NCBI RefSeq assembly: GCF_031755915.1
Contig: NC_083387.1
Coordinates: 14,095,001 to 14,159,000, forward strand
Direction of reading: 5' to 3'
Source of the DNA: Ziziphus jujuba
Lineage: Eukaryota; Streptophyta; Magnoliopsida; Rosales; Rhamnaceae
Length of the DNA: 64,000 bases
Below are positions 35,372-48,040 of this stretch, one piece after another (the first letter of the stretch is position 1; each line of letters starts with the position of its first letter). The translations under genes were made by a program, and so were the position numbers. The notes beneath the pieces were generated by a model. The model was given only the letters and a program-made list of their open reading frames with translations, was not told where the DNA came from and ran no database searches.

Positions 35372-38300
35372 ATGGCCTCACAATCCTTTGCAACCCCAAC
35401 ACCACCTAAGTTTGAAGGCCAAAACTATTCCATTTGGAGTATAAAAATGAAAGCATACTTTCAAGCCTTTGGTTTATAGGAAGTCATAGAAGAAGGATAT
35501 GTAGTGGAAGAGTTGAGAGCTAATGCAACCCAAGCACAAAGAAATGCACATGAGGCCGAAGTTGCCAAGGGGTTCAAAGCCCTCACTGCCTTGCACTCCT
35601 CCGTGAGTGATTCCATTTTTACAAGGATAATGTCATGCACAAGTGCTAGAGAGGTTTGGATAAAGCTTCAAGAGGAGTTCCATGGAAATACTAGAACTCG
35701 GCAAATGCAAGTTTTAAACCTAAGAAAAGAGTTTAAGACCTTGAAGATGAAGGAGAATGAGCTTGTCAAGGATTTCATGGAAAGGATGCTTAAAGTGGTA
35801 AATCAAATTCGGGTCCTTGGTGAGCAATTGACCGATCAAAGTGTAGTAGAGAAAGTATTGGTGAGCTTACCCGAAAGGTTTGAAGCTAAGATTTCCTCCT
35901 TTGAAGAATCTAGAAATCTTAGTGAAATAACCTTGAGTGAGCTCATCAATGCTCTTCAAGCAACCGAACAAAGGAAAGCCATTAGAAAGGAGGAGACCAT
36001 AGAGAGTGCATTCTATGGTGGCCATGGCAACAAAAAGAAGAATAAAGGAAGGAAGAGCAACAACACCAACCAAACTGGTTTTACAACCAACAACAACATA
36101 AACAACAACAAAAGTGGATGGAATCAACAACAACAACAATAAAGCCATCAAAACCGAGGAGGGCATCCACCATGCTCTCATTGAAAGAAGCTTGGACATC
36201 CACCATCCAAGTGTTTTTGGAGGCCAGATGCATCTTGTGAAAGATGTGGAGGAAAAGGCCACATTGCCAAAGTATGCAAGTAAAGGAGACAACAAGCCAA
36301 TATGGTTAATGAAGAAGCCGAGAACCTATTTGTGGCCACATGCCTTAAGGCCATAAGTAATGGTCTCGGTTGGCTTGTGGATAGTGGTTGCTCACACCAC
36401 ATGAGTTTCCAAAAGGATGGTTTTATGGAGCTTGACCGAAACTACAAAACCAAAGTAAAGATTGGTGATGGCCGGTTCATGGAAGTAGAAGGCAAAGGAG
36501 ATGTGTTCTTGAACACCAAAGAAGGTACCAAAATTATAAAAGATGTGCTATATGTTCCTCGTTTGTGCGAAAACTTGCTTAATGTAGCACAATTGGTAGA
36601 AAGAGGCTTTGCTTTAAATTTTACAAAAGATGGATGTATTATATATGATGCTTGTGGTAATGAGCTGTTTAAGGTATCATTGAAGGAAAAAAGCTATAGA
36701 TTGGACCTAGTTAAGAATGAATAAGCCTTAAAAACCAAAGTGGAGTCCATTTCTCAACTTTGGCATAAAAGGCTTGGGCATTCTAGCTATGGTGCCATGA
36801 AAAACACCAATGCCATTGTGAAGGATATGCCAAAGATTGAAGAGATGAGAAGCCTATGTGATGTATGCCAACTAGGGAAATGCACACGGCTTCCATTCCC
36901 TAAAGCCGGTTCATGGAGAGCTAATGAGAAGCTTGAGTTAGTCCATTCGGATGTGTGTGGACCGATGAGGTTATCAATTGGAGGTTGTAAGTACTTCCTA
37001 ACCTTCATTGATGACTACTCAAGGATGTGTTGGGTATATTTTCTAACAACCAAGTCACAAGTGCTTGAGAAGTTCATGGAATTCAAGAAGATGGTGGAAA
37101 CCCAAAGCAATGCAAAGATGAAGTGCTTAAGAACCGACAATGGTGGAGAATATACAAGCTTGGCTATGGAGGATTTTTGCAAAGAAAATGGAATGGTGCA
37201 TCAATTCACAACACCATACACGCCACAACAAAATGGTGTTTATGAGAGGAAAAATAGGACCTTGATGGAGATGGCAAGGTGCATGATACATGAGAAGAAC
37301 ATGCCAAAGAAGTTTTGGGCCAAAGCCATACACACGGCTAGCTACATCCAAAACTGAGCATACACCAAAGCCAATGAGTCCAAGACACCCTATGAGATAT
37401 GGTATGGAAAAAAACCATCTTTGGACAACATAAAAATCTTTGGAAGTATTTTTTTTCTCCATGTTCATCCACACATGAGAGACAAGCTTGACAAAAGGGC
37501 AAATATGGGCATCTTGGTCGGCTTTAGTGAGGTTACCAAAGGTTTTAGGGTTTTCAACTTGGAAACCAAGAAACTTGTGGTAACAAGGGATGTGAGGATT
37601 GATGAAGATGCTGTTTGGGATTGGACAAAGGAGGAGCTTCTTGTCCATGAAGATAATTCTCGGTTGGATGATGAAGAAGAAGAAACCAATGACAATGACA
37701 ATGAAGAAAATGAAGATGATGAGGAGGATGCACTTGAGACCATTGGAGCCGAATTGGAGATTGGAGATGGTGTTAGAGGAGAAAGGCCAGTGTCCAAAAT
37801 ATATGAAAGGTGCAATGTTGCCTTGAGTGATCCTACCAACGCTCAAGAAGCTATGCAAAAGAAAGAGTGGATGGAGGCCATGCAAACCGAAATGGATATG
37901 ATAGAAAAGAATGAAACTTGGTCTTTGGTTTCTAAACCTAAAAACAAGAAACCAATTGGTGTAAGGTGGATCTTTAGGACCAAGTTCAACCCGGATGGAA
38001 CAATATGCAAGCACAAGGCTATGCACAACAAGTGGGTGTAGATTATGGAGAGACGTTTGCATCGGTTGCAAGAATGGAGACCATAAGGCTCATCCTATCC
38101 ATCTCGGCCTCAATGTCATGGAAGGCGTACCACCTTGATGTAAAGTCGGCTTTCTTGAATGGTGTGCTTCAAGAAGAGGTTTATGTCAAGCAACCCGAGG
38201 GCAATGGCTTCATTGTTCAAGGACATGAGGATAAAGTCTACCATCTACACAAGGCACTTTACGGGTTAAAGCAAGCACCTAGGGCTTGGTATGGCAAGAT

Positions 38301-39357
38301 TGATGGTTACTTGATCTACCAAGGCTTTAGGAGGAGTTCAAATGAGCCAACACTATACATAAGGAATGAAGAAGACATGATTGTTATCTCACTCTATGTG
38401 GATGATTTGTTGGTCACGGGTGAAAATGAAAAGAATGTGGAAGTTTTGAAAAATGAACTTGAAAAGAAGTTTGACATGTCAAGCCTTGGTGAAATGAATT
38501 ACTTCCTTGGAGTGGAAGTGATGCAATACTCTAGGGGTATCTTCATATCTCAAGAGAAATACATCAAAGATCTTTTGAAAAAGTTCAACCTTGATGAATG
38601 CAAGCCAATGTCAACACCAATGAGCCAAGGAGACAAATACAAGAAGGAGGATGGCACACCAAAGATAAACCCGACCCTATATAGAAGCATGATAGGAAGT
38701 TTGCTCTATGTATGTTCATCAAGACCGGATATTATGCATGCCACATGTGTTTTGTCTAGATATATGCAAGCACCATCCCAAAATCATTTTGTAGGTGCCA
38801 AAAGAATTCTTAGATACTTAAAAGGAACACAAGACTTTGGAGTTTGGTATGATAGGCAAGATGTGATGAGATTAATGGCCTACTCGGATAGTGATTGGGC
38901 TGGATGCTTGGATGATATGCAGAGCACTTCAGGGTATCTTTTCTCACTTGGTAGTGGACCATTCGCATGGAATGCAAAGAAGCAAACAACAATCGCTCAA
39001 AGTACCGCCGAAGCCGAGTACCTTGCTTGCTCTTCATGTGCAAATCAATGCATTTGGCGTAGAAAATTATTGGAGGACCTTGGTTATCCTCAAGAGGGTT
39101 CAACCATCCTCAAATGTAACAACACTTCTGCCATATCAATACCCAAGAACCCCGTTCAACATGGAAGGACAAAACACATACCAGTGAAGTATCACTCTTT
39201 GAGGGATTTTGAAGAAAATGGAGAAGTAAGCTTGGAATATATCAAGACCGAAGATAACCTTGCAGATTTCTTCACCAAGCCACTTCCAAAAGCAAGATTT
39301 GAGACCTTGAGGAAACTTCTAAATATTACACGCAAGAACACCAAGGAGGAGTGTTGA
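35372..39357 (+). pseudogene. C3 copia polyprotein gag-protease-integrase-RT-RNase H, broken
   Basis: One frame runs from ATG 35372 to about 38,015 with stops TAG 35477, TAA 36140, TGA 36182, TAA 36281, TAA 36722 and TGA 37355. Gag (UBN2-like) is followed by two knuckle-like units (CFWRPDASCERCGGKGHIAKVC near 36,220-36,280, read through the stops). Then come protease (WLVDSGCSHHM), the integrase zinc region (LWHKRLGHSS...CDVCQLGK) and the integrase core with DVCGP, RTDNGGEY and ERKNR. An acidic linker is followed by RT. Near 38,016 about 19 bases are missing compared with C4 (RLVVKG codons), with AAGGCT at the join, which shifts the frame. From 38,020 RT (LYVDDLLVTGEN) and RNase H (SDSDWAG, STAEAEY, NLADFFTKPL) are open to the end. 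The stop codon overlaps the 3' LTR start. Confidence 0.9.
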
Positions 39358-40371
39358 AATGTGGTGATCTTGCCACAATGTGCAAGATAGTTCGGTTACA
39401 CTTACACTCTTTATTTTGCAACATCAAAGACCAAACATTATTTATGTTTATTCATTTTATTTTATCTTGTAATGTTTAAGAACAATATCCTTTTTGTAAT
39501 GCCCTAAGCTCATTAACTAAAGCTTAGGGCCTTTTTGTCTAGTTACTGGAATTGTATTTCTAGCAACCTGAGTCCACTTCCTTGGATGCCGTTTGAAGAA
39601 GGTTTGGGATTTGGATCTGAATTTTTGATATAATAAGATAGAAAATAGAGGAAGAAGAATAAAAAAGAATGGCCCAATTTGGAGTTGGGAAGGCTGAGTT
39701 AAGCCCTAAACAATCTAACCCTTGTGCAGTTTTCTTGCCCAGAAAAGTGGGCAAAACTGCCTCGGCTTTGATTATTTTTGAATGGGAAAATGGACTTTGT
39801 TTTATCTGTTTTTTTGCTACAACACAGTTTAATATTCAAAAAGGCTCTCCTCTAATTTTCAAGTCAAATGGAGCTGTTTTTCAAATTCAAGTGCCTTAGA
39901 CAAGCCGAACTGTCCATTAAAGAAGGTTTCTTGCATGCCCAGCACATTGATTAGAGTTAGTTGAGGTAGTTTGGCTTGGTTGGTTACTTTTAATGCTTTT
40001 GTATTTATTGCTCAATATGGCAGCATGTCTTATTGCCTTTTTGATGTATTTAAAAGTATGAAAACTGTAATGAAAAAAAGGAGGAAGTAATATTAAAAAA
40101 AAACAAATTTTGAAAAACAACAATTTCGGCTCTCTCTCTCTCTCTCTCTCTCAACTACTACATTTGTTTTCTTCTTCTTCCCAAAAGCTAACAACCTTCT
40201 TAAGAACCCCAAACCGCCATTAAAACAAAAAAAAAAACCTTAACAAACCCAAAAAAAAAAAAAAAAAACAAAATCAAGAACCAAGAACCAAGAACAATCA
40301 TTCTTGACTAACACCTTGAATAATTGTGCTCTAGGGTACAACAACATAAACCTACACCAAATTCCATCATA
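39352..40371 (+). repeat. C3 3' LTR
   Basis: 1020 bp, matching 34134-35166. The (CT)n tract is shorter here (about 40,130-40,152). Confidence 0.93.
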
Positions 40372-40376
40372 GATGA

Positions 40377-40437
40377 ACGCATCATATCCACTAGTCATTG
40401 AGGTAAGAGGTTTGATTCCAGTCTTCAAGTGGGAAAT
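40377..40437 (+). other. C2 segment between C3 and the C2 3' LTR
   Basis: Short remainder of the C2 3' end. It ends in the purine tract AAGTGGGAAAT next to the LTR start TGTTAGAG. Confidence 0.65.
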
Positions 40438-41112
40438 TGTTAGAGTGAAGACATGCATTAAAAAAAAACCCTGGAAAGGAGTAGAATAGCTATTGTGAAA
40501 CAGCTACAGAGAGAGCTACAGTGCTACCTAAAGAGAGTTGCAATGGTGTGGTGGTTGCAAAGAGAGCTACAGCATTGCTCAAAGAAAGCTATAATGTTGT
40601 AGTAAAAGTTTAGCTAGCTATAAGACAAAGAAAAGCGCTACAATGCTGCAACAAGGAAGGGCCCACACTTGAGGTGCTCAAGCACAGGCACCGCTGCAAT
40701 GTGCAGTTTTTGGCCGAGATGAGAGCTTTATAGCGCCCATTGCACAAGCCTACGGTGCTAAAACCAATGTTTAAAAGGTTTTTTTTTTAAATTTTTTTAA
40801 TCAATTTTATCCTTGTTTTAATAGGTTATTATGCCCTTAAGTTTATGATGTGATATTCTAAGTTTGTAAAACTTAGAAAGAGTTTGAGAGTCAATAAAAA
40901 GAGATTCTTTACCATTATTGTAGAACATCCACATTTGATAGTGGATTTTTAACTGGGTGTTCTCATTGGAAGATGGATCATGTTATTATGAAACACGTTA
41001 AAAATTTCTTATTTTGTGTACGTGTGCATTGATATATTGTTTCATTGATTTCTCTTTAACATCAATCCCAAGATCTTAAAGAATTGGGAGAAGATCTCAA
41101 CTTTTCCCAACA
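40438..41112 (+). repeat. C2 3' LTR
   Basis: 675 bp from TGTTAGAGTG to TTCCCAACA. The U3 half (about 40,495-40,720) has degenerate repeats of AGCTACAGTGCT. The following five bases are ACGTA (41113-41117); the partner duplication is not identified. Confidence 0.75.
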
Positions 41113-42117
41113 ACGTAATGAAAAATAAAATAAAATAAAAAAAAGTACTTTCTTTTCTACTCATATGGTACATGTGATCAATAGTTTTTGTGTTTCAATT
41201 TTTTATTCAGATAGTGTGACATGAACTGTTGCCAAAAAAAAAAAAATTAGTGAAATAAACTATATTACCAATAAAAAAAAAAAATCACAAATATCCTTTT
41301 ATTTATAATCGCTAGCATTTGTAATTGTTGGATTTTAATTACTTTAATGAGTCTTTATAATTTTTTTTCTATTTAATTTAGTTATTATTATTATTCTTAT
41401 AAATCCAGAAGGGAATTTTAACATTCATCTTTAAACCCAAAAATTTGATGATATTATTAATCATCATTATCCAATGGTCCAAAGGGACTACCTTTAAAAA
41501 CTTATAGTGATAGCTAAAAAGAAAACTTTTAAATTTCATGGCAAACAACGAATTTATATAATATCTGTGTGCCGCATAAATAGAGGTCCTCACATTACTC
41601 CTACCTAATAATTAGCCATTGATATCAAACGGATGTTAATCTAACATATTCCTTAAGAAAGATGCCTTTGAGTTTGGTATTTTGCTTTCTTCTTTCCTCA
41701 AATCTCGCTTTCTCTAGTTTAATCGTCACGTATCAGTTAGATATTTTGTGTGGACTAGCTGTAGTCATATGATCACTTACTGGGCTTGTTTGTGCCAGTA
41801 ATGAGACTGACTTATTTACTAACTTTTGTATTAGGGCCTTTGAACACACATTCTCTATAGTAATTCAATTGACTTATTGGACTAAAGGACCTATTCTTTC
41901 TAAAAATCTAATTGACTTATTCCCTACTTTTACTATTATATTTATTATATATTATTATTATTATTATTTATTATTTATTTTGTGTATATATATATATATA
42001 TGTAGATAAATTGGAGAATAAGTGACTAGGGAATTAGTACAATATATACGATAGAGAAACTAGGCCTTGAGACATTTACGGGTGCTTGTTTGGTGAAAAC
42101 CTTAGAAAAAAAGGTTA
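41113..42117. other. AT-rich DNA, no gene seen
   Basis: Contains (TTA)n at about 41,951-41,969 and (TA)n at about 41,984-42,001. No recognisable element. Confidence 0.45.
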
Positions 42118-43930
42118 GAGTCCGTGGAGGATTATTACAAGGAGATGGAGATGCTCATGATGAGATTGAGGATGAATGAAGATAGAGAAGCAACCATGGC
42201 ACAGTTTCTAGGTGGATTGAATCATCAGATAGCTAACCAATTGGAATTGCAACAATATGTGGAATTGGAAGAGACGTTGCATATGGCTATCAAACTTGAG
42301 AATCAATTCAAAAGGAAGGGCTCAAATGCATGGCTTGGAGGAGTTTCAAACAGTGGAAGATCAATTCCAAGTGCTTGGAGAAGCAATACTACCTTTGAAG
42401 CAAGACAAAAGCTAAAACTTGGAGAAAAAAGAACCACATGGCCAAAAAGGGAGTCCAAAACCGAATCTTTCCAAGCACACAAAAGTGAAGGTAAATTTGA
42501 TCCTGAACATTTTAGACCTCATGAAATTCTATGTTTTAAGTACCAGGGACGAGGACACATTGCTAGCCAATGCCCGAATAGGAGAATTATAATGCGGAAA
42601 GGTAATGGCGAACTAGAATCCAAAAGTGAAGCAAGTGATGCTGAAATCGAAATTGATGGTAGAGAAGTAGGATCTAAAGAGCATGATGAATCCAAAACAT
42701 TCAAAGCATCGAGGGCTGATTTGAGTTTGGTAGCAAGAAGGGTTCTAACCGTGTACAAAGATGAGGACCAAATTCAAAGAGAGAACATCTTCCACACTCG
42801 ATGTGAAATTCAAGGTAACATTTGTAGTATGATAGTTGATAGTGGAAGTTGTGCAAATGTAATTAGTAATTTGGTAGTTGATAAATTGGGGTTAACAACC
42901 ATTAAACATCCAAAACCATATAGATTACAATGGCTAAATGATAGTGGTGTGATGAAAGTAAATAAACAAGCCAAAGTAAAATTCAGCATTGATAAATATG
43001 TGGATGTTGTATTGTGTAATGTTGTTCCTATGCATGCCGGTCATATTTTGTTGCGTGGGCCATGGCAATTTGATAAGGATTCTATACATTATGGGAGAGA
43101 GAATTCCATTGTATTTAAATTTAAAGGGAAAAAGATTAAGCTGGAGCCATTAACTCCAAAAGAAGTATCTAGAGATCAACTTCAAATGCAATAGAGGAGG
43201 GAGGCCGAAAACCTTAAAGAAAAGGCTAGTATGGCACCCAAGGCTACAACAACTATTCAAGGGAACAAGGCCATGCAAGAACAACCAGCTAAGTGTCTTA
43301 ACTCAATGGTGAGGGGAAAAACAATGTCAAATCCGAGAGTGAGAAGAAACTTGAAAAAGTCGAGAGTGAAAGAAAACAAATAGAACCCATGAGTGCAAAA
43401 GAAAAAGAGAGGAAAGAAAAGAAAAATAAAATTTTTTATCTTAGCTTAGATGAGCGTAAAAAGGCATTTGTGAGTAATAAACCTATGCTGGTTATGAATT
43501 ATAAATATGCTTATTTAAAGATGTTTTTGTTGTATAGAACTTTATCTGCATTGTTGAGAGCTTTGCTTAATGAAAACTTGAAAATTTGGGAGAGATTATT
43601 TGTTAACTTAAAAAAGTGTGATTTCTGTAAAGATAAATTAGTGTTACCAAAGAGATTTGGTTTGGTTACACTTAACGAAGGAGAAGTTTCCTAAACAAAG
43701 GAAGTCCAAGCTTATGTTGCGTGGAGATATACTGGGTGAGTATAATGTTAGTGATACATTTAATGTTACTGACTTATCTCCTTTGCTGCAGGTGAGAATT
43801 TTGATTTGAGGGCAAATCTTTTTCAAGAGAAGGGGAATGATGAGAATTCTCTGGTGCCTGCACAACCGACAACCCGTTGGGGTGTTAACCCAATACGGAT
43901 GAAGATCGAGCCGATTACTAAAGCTTAAGC
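42118..43930 (+). pseudogene. E6 gag-protease remnant with single linker and integrase tail
   Basis: Gag C-terminal half ([15 protein letters not shown] onward), zinc knuckle with its second Cys changed to Tyr (CFKYQGRGHIASQC near 42,531), protease DSG (IVDSGSCANV). A TAG at 43192-43194 stands where E1 has a Gln codon. The linker NKIFYLSLDERKKAF near 43,425 passes directly into [19 protein letters not shown], the same join seen in E1, E3 and E4. The first linker copy and [12 protein letters not shown] of those elements are absent. Frameshifts follow, with part of the integrase C-terminal region deleted near 43,710. Confidence 0.85.
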
Positions 43931-44950
43931 CAAGAGATTCAAGGACCACCTGGCTGCTTTTATACAGGGAGTAATTAATATTCAAAAGGGCTTGTCAATA
44001 CCCGAAGATACAAAGCTTGTTTTAAGTATCCAAGTGGTGGAAGCCGTTACAGACCCGGGTAGCTGTTTTAGTGCAAATATGGACTCCGAGAAGCAACGAA
44101 TGGATATCACCAAGAGGCCATGGAATCATGTTAAGGCAGAATTAAAAGCATCTAAAACTATCCTGTACGACGATATCTCAATTTGGTCGAAAATGTATTG
44201 TTTAGCCGCTGGCTTTGACTTTTCTTCTTGTTCAAGCAAGTTTGACTTATTCCAATCAAGGGGAAACATGTGGGAATCATTATTAATCATATTTGGCATG
44301 TTACATGGCATATGAAACTGATTTGGAGCTCAAATAAGCTGAAAATTGGTCAAAGATACTTTAGTAGTCAAACTAGTCAACTAGTTTTCTAATTTGATTT
44401 TTGATTTTTTGTTTTAGGAAATTAGTCTTATATTTGGTTTCTATTTATTTATTTTCTAGACAAATCAACTAAGGAAAGTTATTATTTTATTATTTTAATT
44501 GTAAATTAATTAAATCCTAATTCAAAATAAAGGAATTAATTAATCCAAATTAGTTTAGGAAAGTAGGTGAATCTTGGCCAACATGTTTCTTTTTCTCTTT
44601 GGTGGCCGATTTTAACCTAAATTTTTAGGGTTTATTACTTTGTGACTCTAGCCTACTTAAGGACGTATTTTTTAGGAAGAACACAACCTTCAATATTATT
44701 TACAAAAATTAATTGTGAGATAGAATTCTCTTTGTCCTATTTGAACACCTAAAACACCATTAGAAAGTGAATGTTTTAGTTTTGACTTATCAATAGGACT
44801 TCCATAACCTATTATGGCATCTTCATTATACCAAGATTTCTAATCACAGGTTGGTTAAGGATTAAGATTTTCCCATAAGAACTTAAACTTAATTGAGATC
44901 TGGGCAAATATAATATGGGTTTAGGCACGAGTCGACCTAGGTTCGTATCA
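43838..44950 (+). repeat. E6 3' LTR
   Basis: 1113 bp from TGATGAGAATTC, after the purine tract AGAGAAGGGGAA (43826-43837), to CGTATCA. More diverged from the E1/E3/E4 LTRs than these are from one another; its start resembles the E5 LTR. Confidence 0.85.
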
Positions 44951-45216
44951 CGACACTCATGTTTGAACATTAGTTTGGGCTTTTACCTTCTTTTAAGCTA
45001 ACACTCTCTTGCCTTTTTCCACTCAAACAGTTAACTCAAAGTTCTAATTAAAACACACTTAAACATCAACTAGATCACAAGTGTACCTTAATTTAAACTT
45101 ATCAACAAAACAGTAAGCAAAATAAGCAAATACCTAGCGGATTAATGAAACTTAGCCTCGATCTTTCTAAGCAAAAAAAAGGTAAATCAACAAGCAAATT
45201 TTCAGAATGAATAAAG
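44951..45216 (-). mobile_element. E5 leader, left part
   Basis: Minus-strand family E leader, similar to 7870-8130 of E2 (TTTTACC(T/C)TCTTTTAAGCT, TTGCCTTTTTCCACTCAA). The right continuation is at about 56,456, after C4. The gag of E5 is not present; E6 joins here instead. Confidence 0.75.
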
Positions 45217-46254
45217 TGTTGGAGTTTGGTATGGTTTTAGGTTCACTTGGCCAAGAATGATGTACACAAGGTGTTAGTCTTGGTTTGATGTTTGGGTGAT
45301 TTTTGTGTTTGTTTTTGGTATGCAGATATTTAGGATTGTTAGGGTTTTTGTTTTGAAGGAAGAAGAAGAAGATGAAGAAGAAGAGAAGATGTTAGAGTAG
45401 GCCACACAAAACTAGACAGCACACTAATTCGTCTTTATTTTTCATTCATTTGTTGCATATATAGATACAAAACTTGTCTCATACATGTGAGGTGTGTGTG
45501 TACGGGACCAAATGGAAGTCTTTAAAATTCAAAATTTACACATTTCCCACTCAAAATTTACACATTTTCGACTCAAAATTATAATACATAACCTTTCAAC
45601 CACCAGCTTCACATGTGAGTGCATAATCATGATAAGAGTTTGTGAGATTTTGAATTTCAAAAAACTGTCTCCACCTAATTCTGTATCACTACTTTGACCA
45701 GATGGAAGGCTGGGATATCTTCATCCAAATTGCTTGAATTTTGTCATGTGGCATCATGAAATCTGGAGAAGACCAAGTCCAAAAGAATTGGATAAGGCCT
45801 TCAATTCATCTCAAACCCGTGGGCCATAACTGCTGGAAATCTCAGCAATTATGCCAACTTGTAACCTGAATATCTTGGGCTTCCCAAGGCCTTTTTGAGT
45901 CATTATTTTTTCTATACTTTCATTTACATGTCTATTACAACATATCCAAAAAATATAAACTCGTTCTAAAAGCATAGAGAACGCCAACTCCAACAATGGA
46001 CCTATGTTGCTGGAAACACTGTTTCCAACACATAGCCATTTTACAAAATAAAATCAATACCCAACAAAGAGACAATTCCTAAGCTAAATACAATAAAACT
46101 TAGGTATTCAAAAAACATTAAAAGGAACATAAAACATAGACATAAATATTGCATTAGGTCATTCAACAAAATATTTTTTTCAAAGAAAGAAAGAAGGTGC
46201 AAACCTTGGTGGATTTTGGTTTGCACAAGGTGGCAAGATTACCATCTTTTCAAC
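45217..46254 (-). repeat. C4 3' LTR
   Basis: 1038 bp, TGTTGGAGTTTGG to TTTTCAACA on the + strand. The first 380 bp match 55982-56359. Confidence 0.85.
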
Positions 46255-46888
46255 ACTCCTCCTTGGTAATCTTGCTAGAGACGTTAAGGAAACTCCTTAA
46301 TGCCTCAAATCTGGTCTTTCCAAGTGGCTTCGTGAAAACATCCGCAAGGTTGTCCTCCGAATTCATATACTCCAAAGAGACTTCTCTAAGATCTTCAAAC
46401 TCCCTCAAGGAATGATATTTCACCGGAATATATTTTGATCTTCCATGTTGTACCAGATTCTTGGCTATTGAAATTGCTGAAGTATTGTCACATTTGATGA
46501 TAGTTGAACTTTCTTGAGTATGACCAAGATCTTCCATCAACTTCCTTAACCAAATACATTGGTTTGCATAAGATGAGCAAGCAATGTATTCAGCTTCCGC
46601 GGTACTTTGAGCCGTTGTGCTTTGCTTCTTTGCATTCCATGAGAAAGGACCACTCCCATGTGAAAACAAGTAACCCAAAGTACTCCTCATACCATCAATG
46701 CAGCCTGTCTAATCACTATCCAAATAGCCAACAAGATTCAACTCATCCTTTGCTTCATACCAAACTCCATAATCACTAGTGCCCTTAAGATACCTAAGAA
46801 CTCTTTTGGGACCTTTAAGATGAGTTTGGGCGGGTGCTTGCATGTATCTTGAAAGCACACACACGACATACATAATATCCTGTCTAGA
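46255..46888 (-). pseudogene. C4 RT end and RNase H
   Basis: Reads DIMYVVCVLSRYMQAP near 46,860, then YLKGTSDYGVWY and, after a stop near 46,709, RNase H with STAEAEY and NLADVFTKPL, ending in KEEC at the LTR. Continues the frame interrupted by E4 (upstream part at 53,174 and above). Purine tract AGGAGGAG adjoins the LTR. Confidence 0.85.
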
Positions 46889-48026
46889 TGATGCGAATCC
46901 GCCCAAACCCATACAACCGACAACCCGCTAGGGTGCCGATCCGTTATAGATGAAGGTGGGACCGATCACTAGAGCCCTAGCTAAGAAGTTCAAGGACAAG
47001 CTTGCTGTATTTATACAAGGAATAAGTCATATTCAAGAGGGGTTGGCCATATCTAAAGAACCAAGGCCTGTTTTACTCATACAAGCAGTAGAAGCCAAAA
47101 CGGGCCCAGGGAGGCGGTTTTGGTACATTTTTGGAGTCCAGGAAGCATGAAATGGTTCCAATGCTTTATGTGTTCAATACATATGCCTAAGAGGTCATGG
47201 AATCAAGTTAAATCAGCCTCAAATGCAATCAAAAAGGGCTTGTACGGACAGCATCAACAATTTGGCTGAATTTGCTGTATTGCTTGCTGGCTTTACTGTA
47301 TTTTACTGTATTAGCCTTTTCTTATTTTTCCAAGCATGGGCAACGTGTGGGGCTTCATATTCAGCTTATTTGGCATCCTAAAAAGCATCTAGAAGCTGAT
47401 TTGAAGCTCAAAGAGGTCAAAGATTGATCAAAGTCAACTTGATCAAAAGGCTAGTATTTTTAATTTCCTAATTTGTTTTTACTTTTTGTTTTAGGAAACT
47501 ACCATTACTTTTTCGCTTTTATTTATTTATTTTCTGGACAAATAACTTTAGGAAGGTTTTTATTTTATTCTTTCCATTGTAAATTAATTAATTCCTAATT
47601 TAATATAAAGGAATTAATTAATCAAACTTAGATTAGGAAAGGAAGTATAGTTTTGGCCAACTAGGTTTCTTTATGTGTGGTGGCCGGTTTTCTTTATGTT
47701 CTAGGGTTTTATTTCGTGGCTTTTTAGCCTATTTAAAGGCTTAGTTATCAATAAGAATACAACTTTGATTTGATTAAAAAAAATACTTGTGAGATTAATT
47801 ATCTCTTTGTTCTTTGAGAACACCTAAAACACCATTAGAGAATTGGTTGTTTTAGCTTGACTTATCAATAGGTTTTCCATCCCCTATTGTGGCGTCTATA
47901 TTATACCAAGGTTTCTAACCACAGGTTGGTTAGGGGTTGAGGTCCATTCCATTAGAACTTGAACTTAATTGAGATCCGGGCTAATATAATATGGGTTTAG
48001 GAGCAGGTCGTCCTAGGTTCGTATCA
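46889..48026 (+). repeat. E4 5' LTR
   Basis: TGATGCGAATCC to CGTATCA. It has the family box TATTTAAAGG near 47,729. Confidence 0.93.
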
Positions 48027-48028
48027 TT

Positions 48029-48040
48029 TGGTATCAGAGC
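48029..48040 (+). other. E4 primer-binding site
   Basis: TGGTATCAGAGC two bases after the LTR. Confidence 0.9.

Larger units (their letters stand above)
34134..40371 (+). mobile_element. C3: complete Ty1/copia element
   Basis: 6238 bp with target duplication TAGAT (34129-34133 and 40372-40376). The LTRs are 1033 and 1020 bp, with a Met-tRNA site directly after the 5' LTR and purine tract AAGGAGGAG (39343-39351) before the 3' LTR. The polyprotein covers all copia domains but has six in-frame stops and one frameshift. The LTRs show roughly 25 differences by eye. Confidence 0.95.
23853..41112 (+). mobile_element. C2: old Ty1/copia element split by E3 and C3
   Basis: The parts are: LTR remnant 23853-24139, primer site, coding remains 24206-26895, then E3, coding remains 33238-34133, then C3, a short 3' segment 40377-40437 and 3' LTR 40438-41112. 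Removing E3 and C3 with one copy of each target duplication restores continuous copia order. The two LTRs share about 260 bp at their right ends (TTCATTGATTT...CATCAATCCCA...CCCAACA). The upstream part of the 5' LTR does not match the 3' LTR. Confidence 0.8.
42118..44950 (+). mobile_element. E6: 5'-truncated Ty3/gypsy family E element
   Basis: Starts abruptly inside gag at 42118, so the 5' LTR, leader and N-terminal gag are lost. It ends with a full 3' LTR (43838-44950). Its right flank (44951-45216) is minus-strand family E leader, so E6 is inserted in E5. The five bases after the LTR are CGACA. Confidence 0.85.

Noticed and set aside
37127..38071. Long minus-strand ORF within C3
   Set aside because: It is the shadow of the copia integrase/RT frame on the opposite strand.
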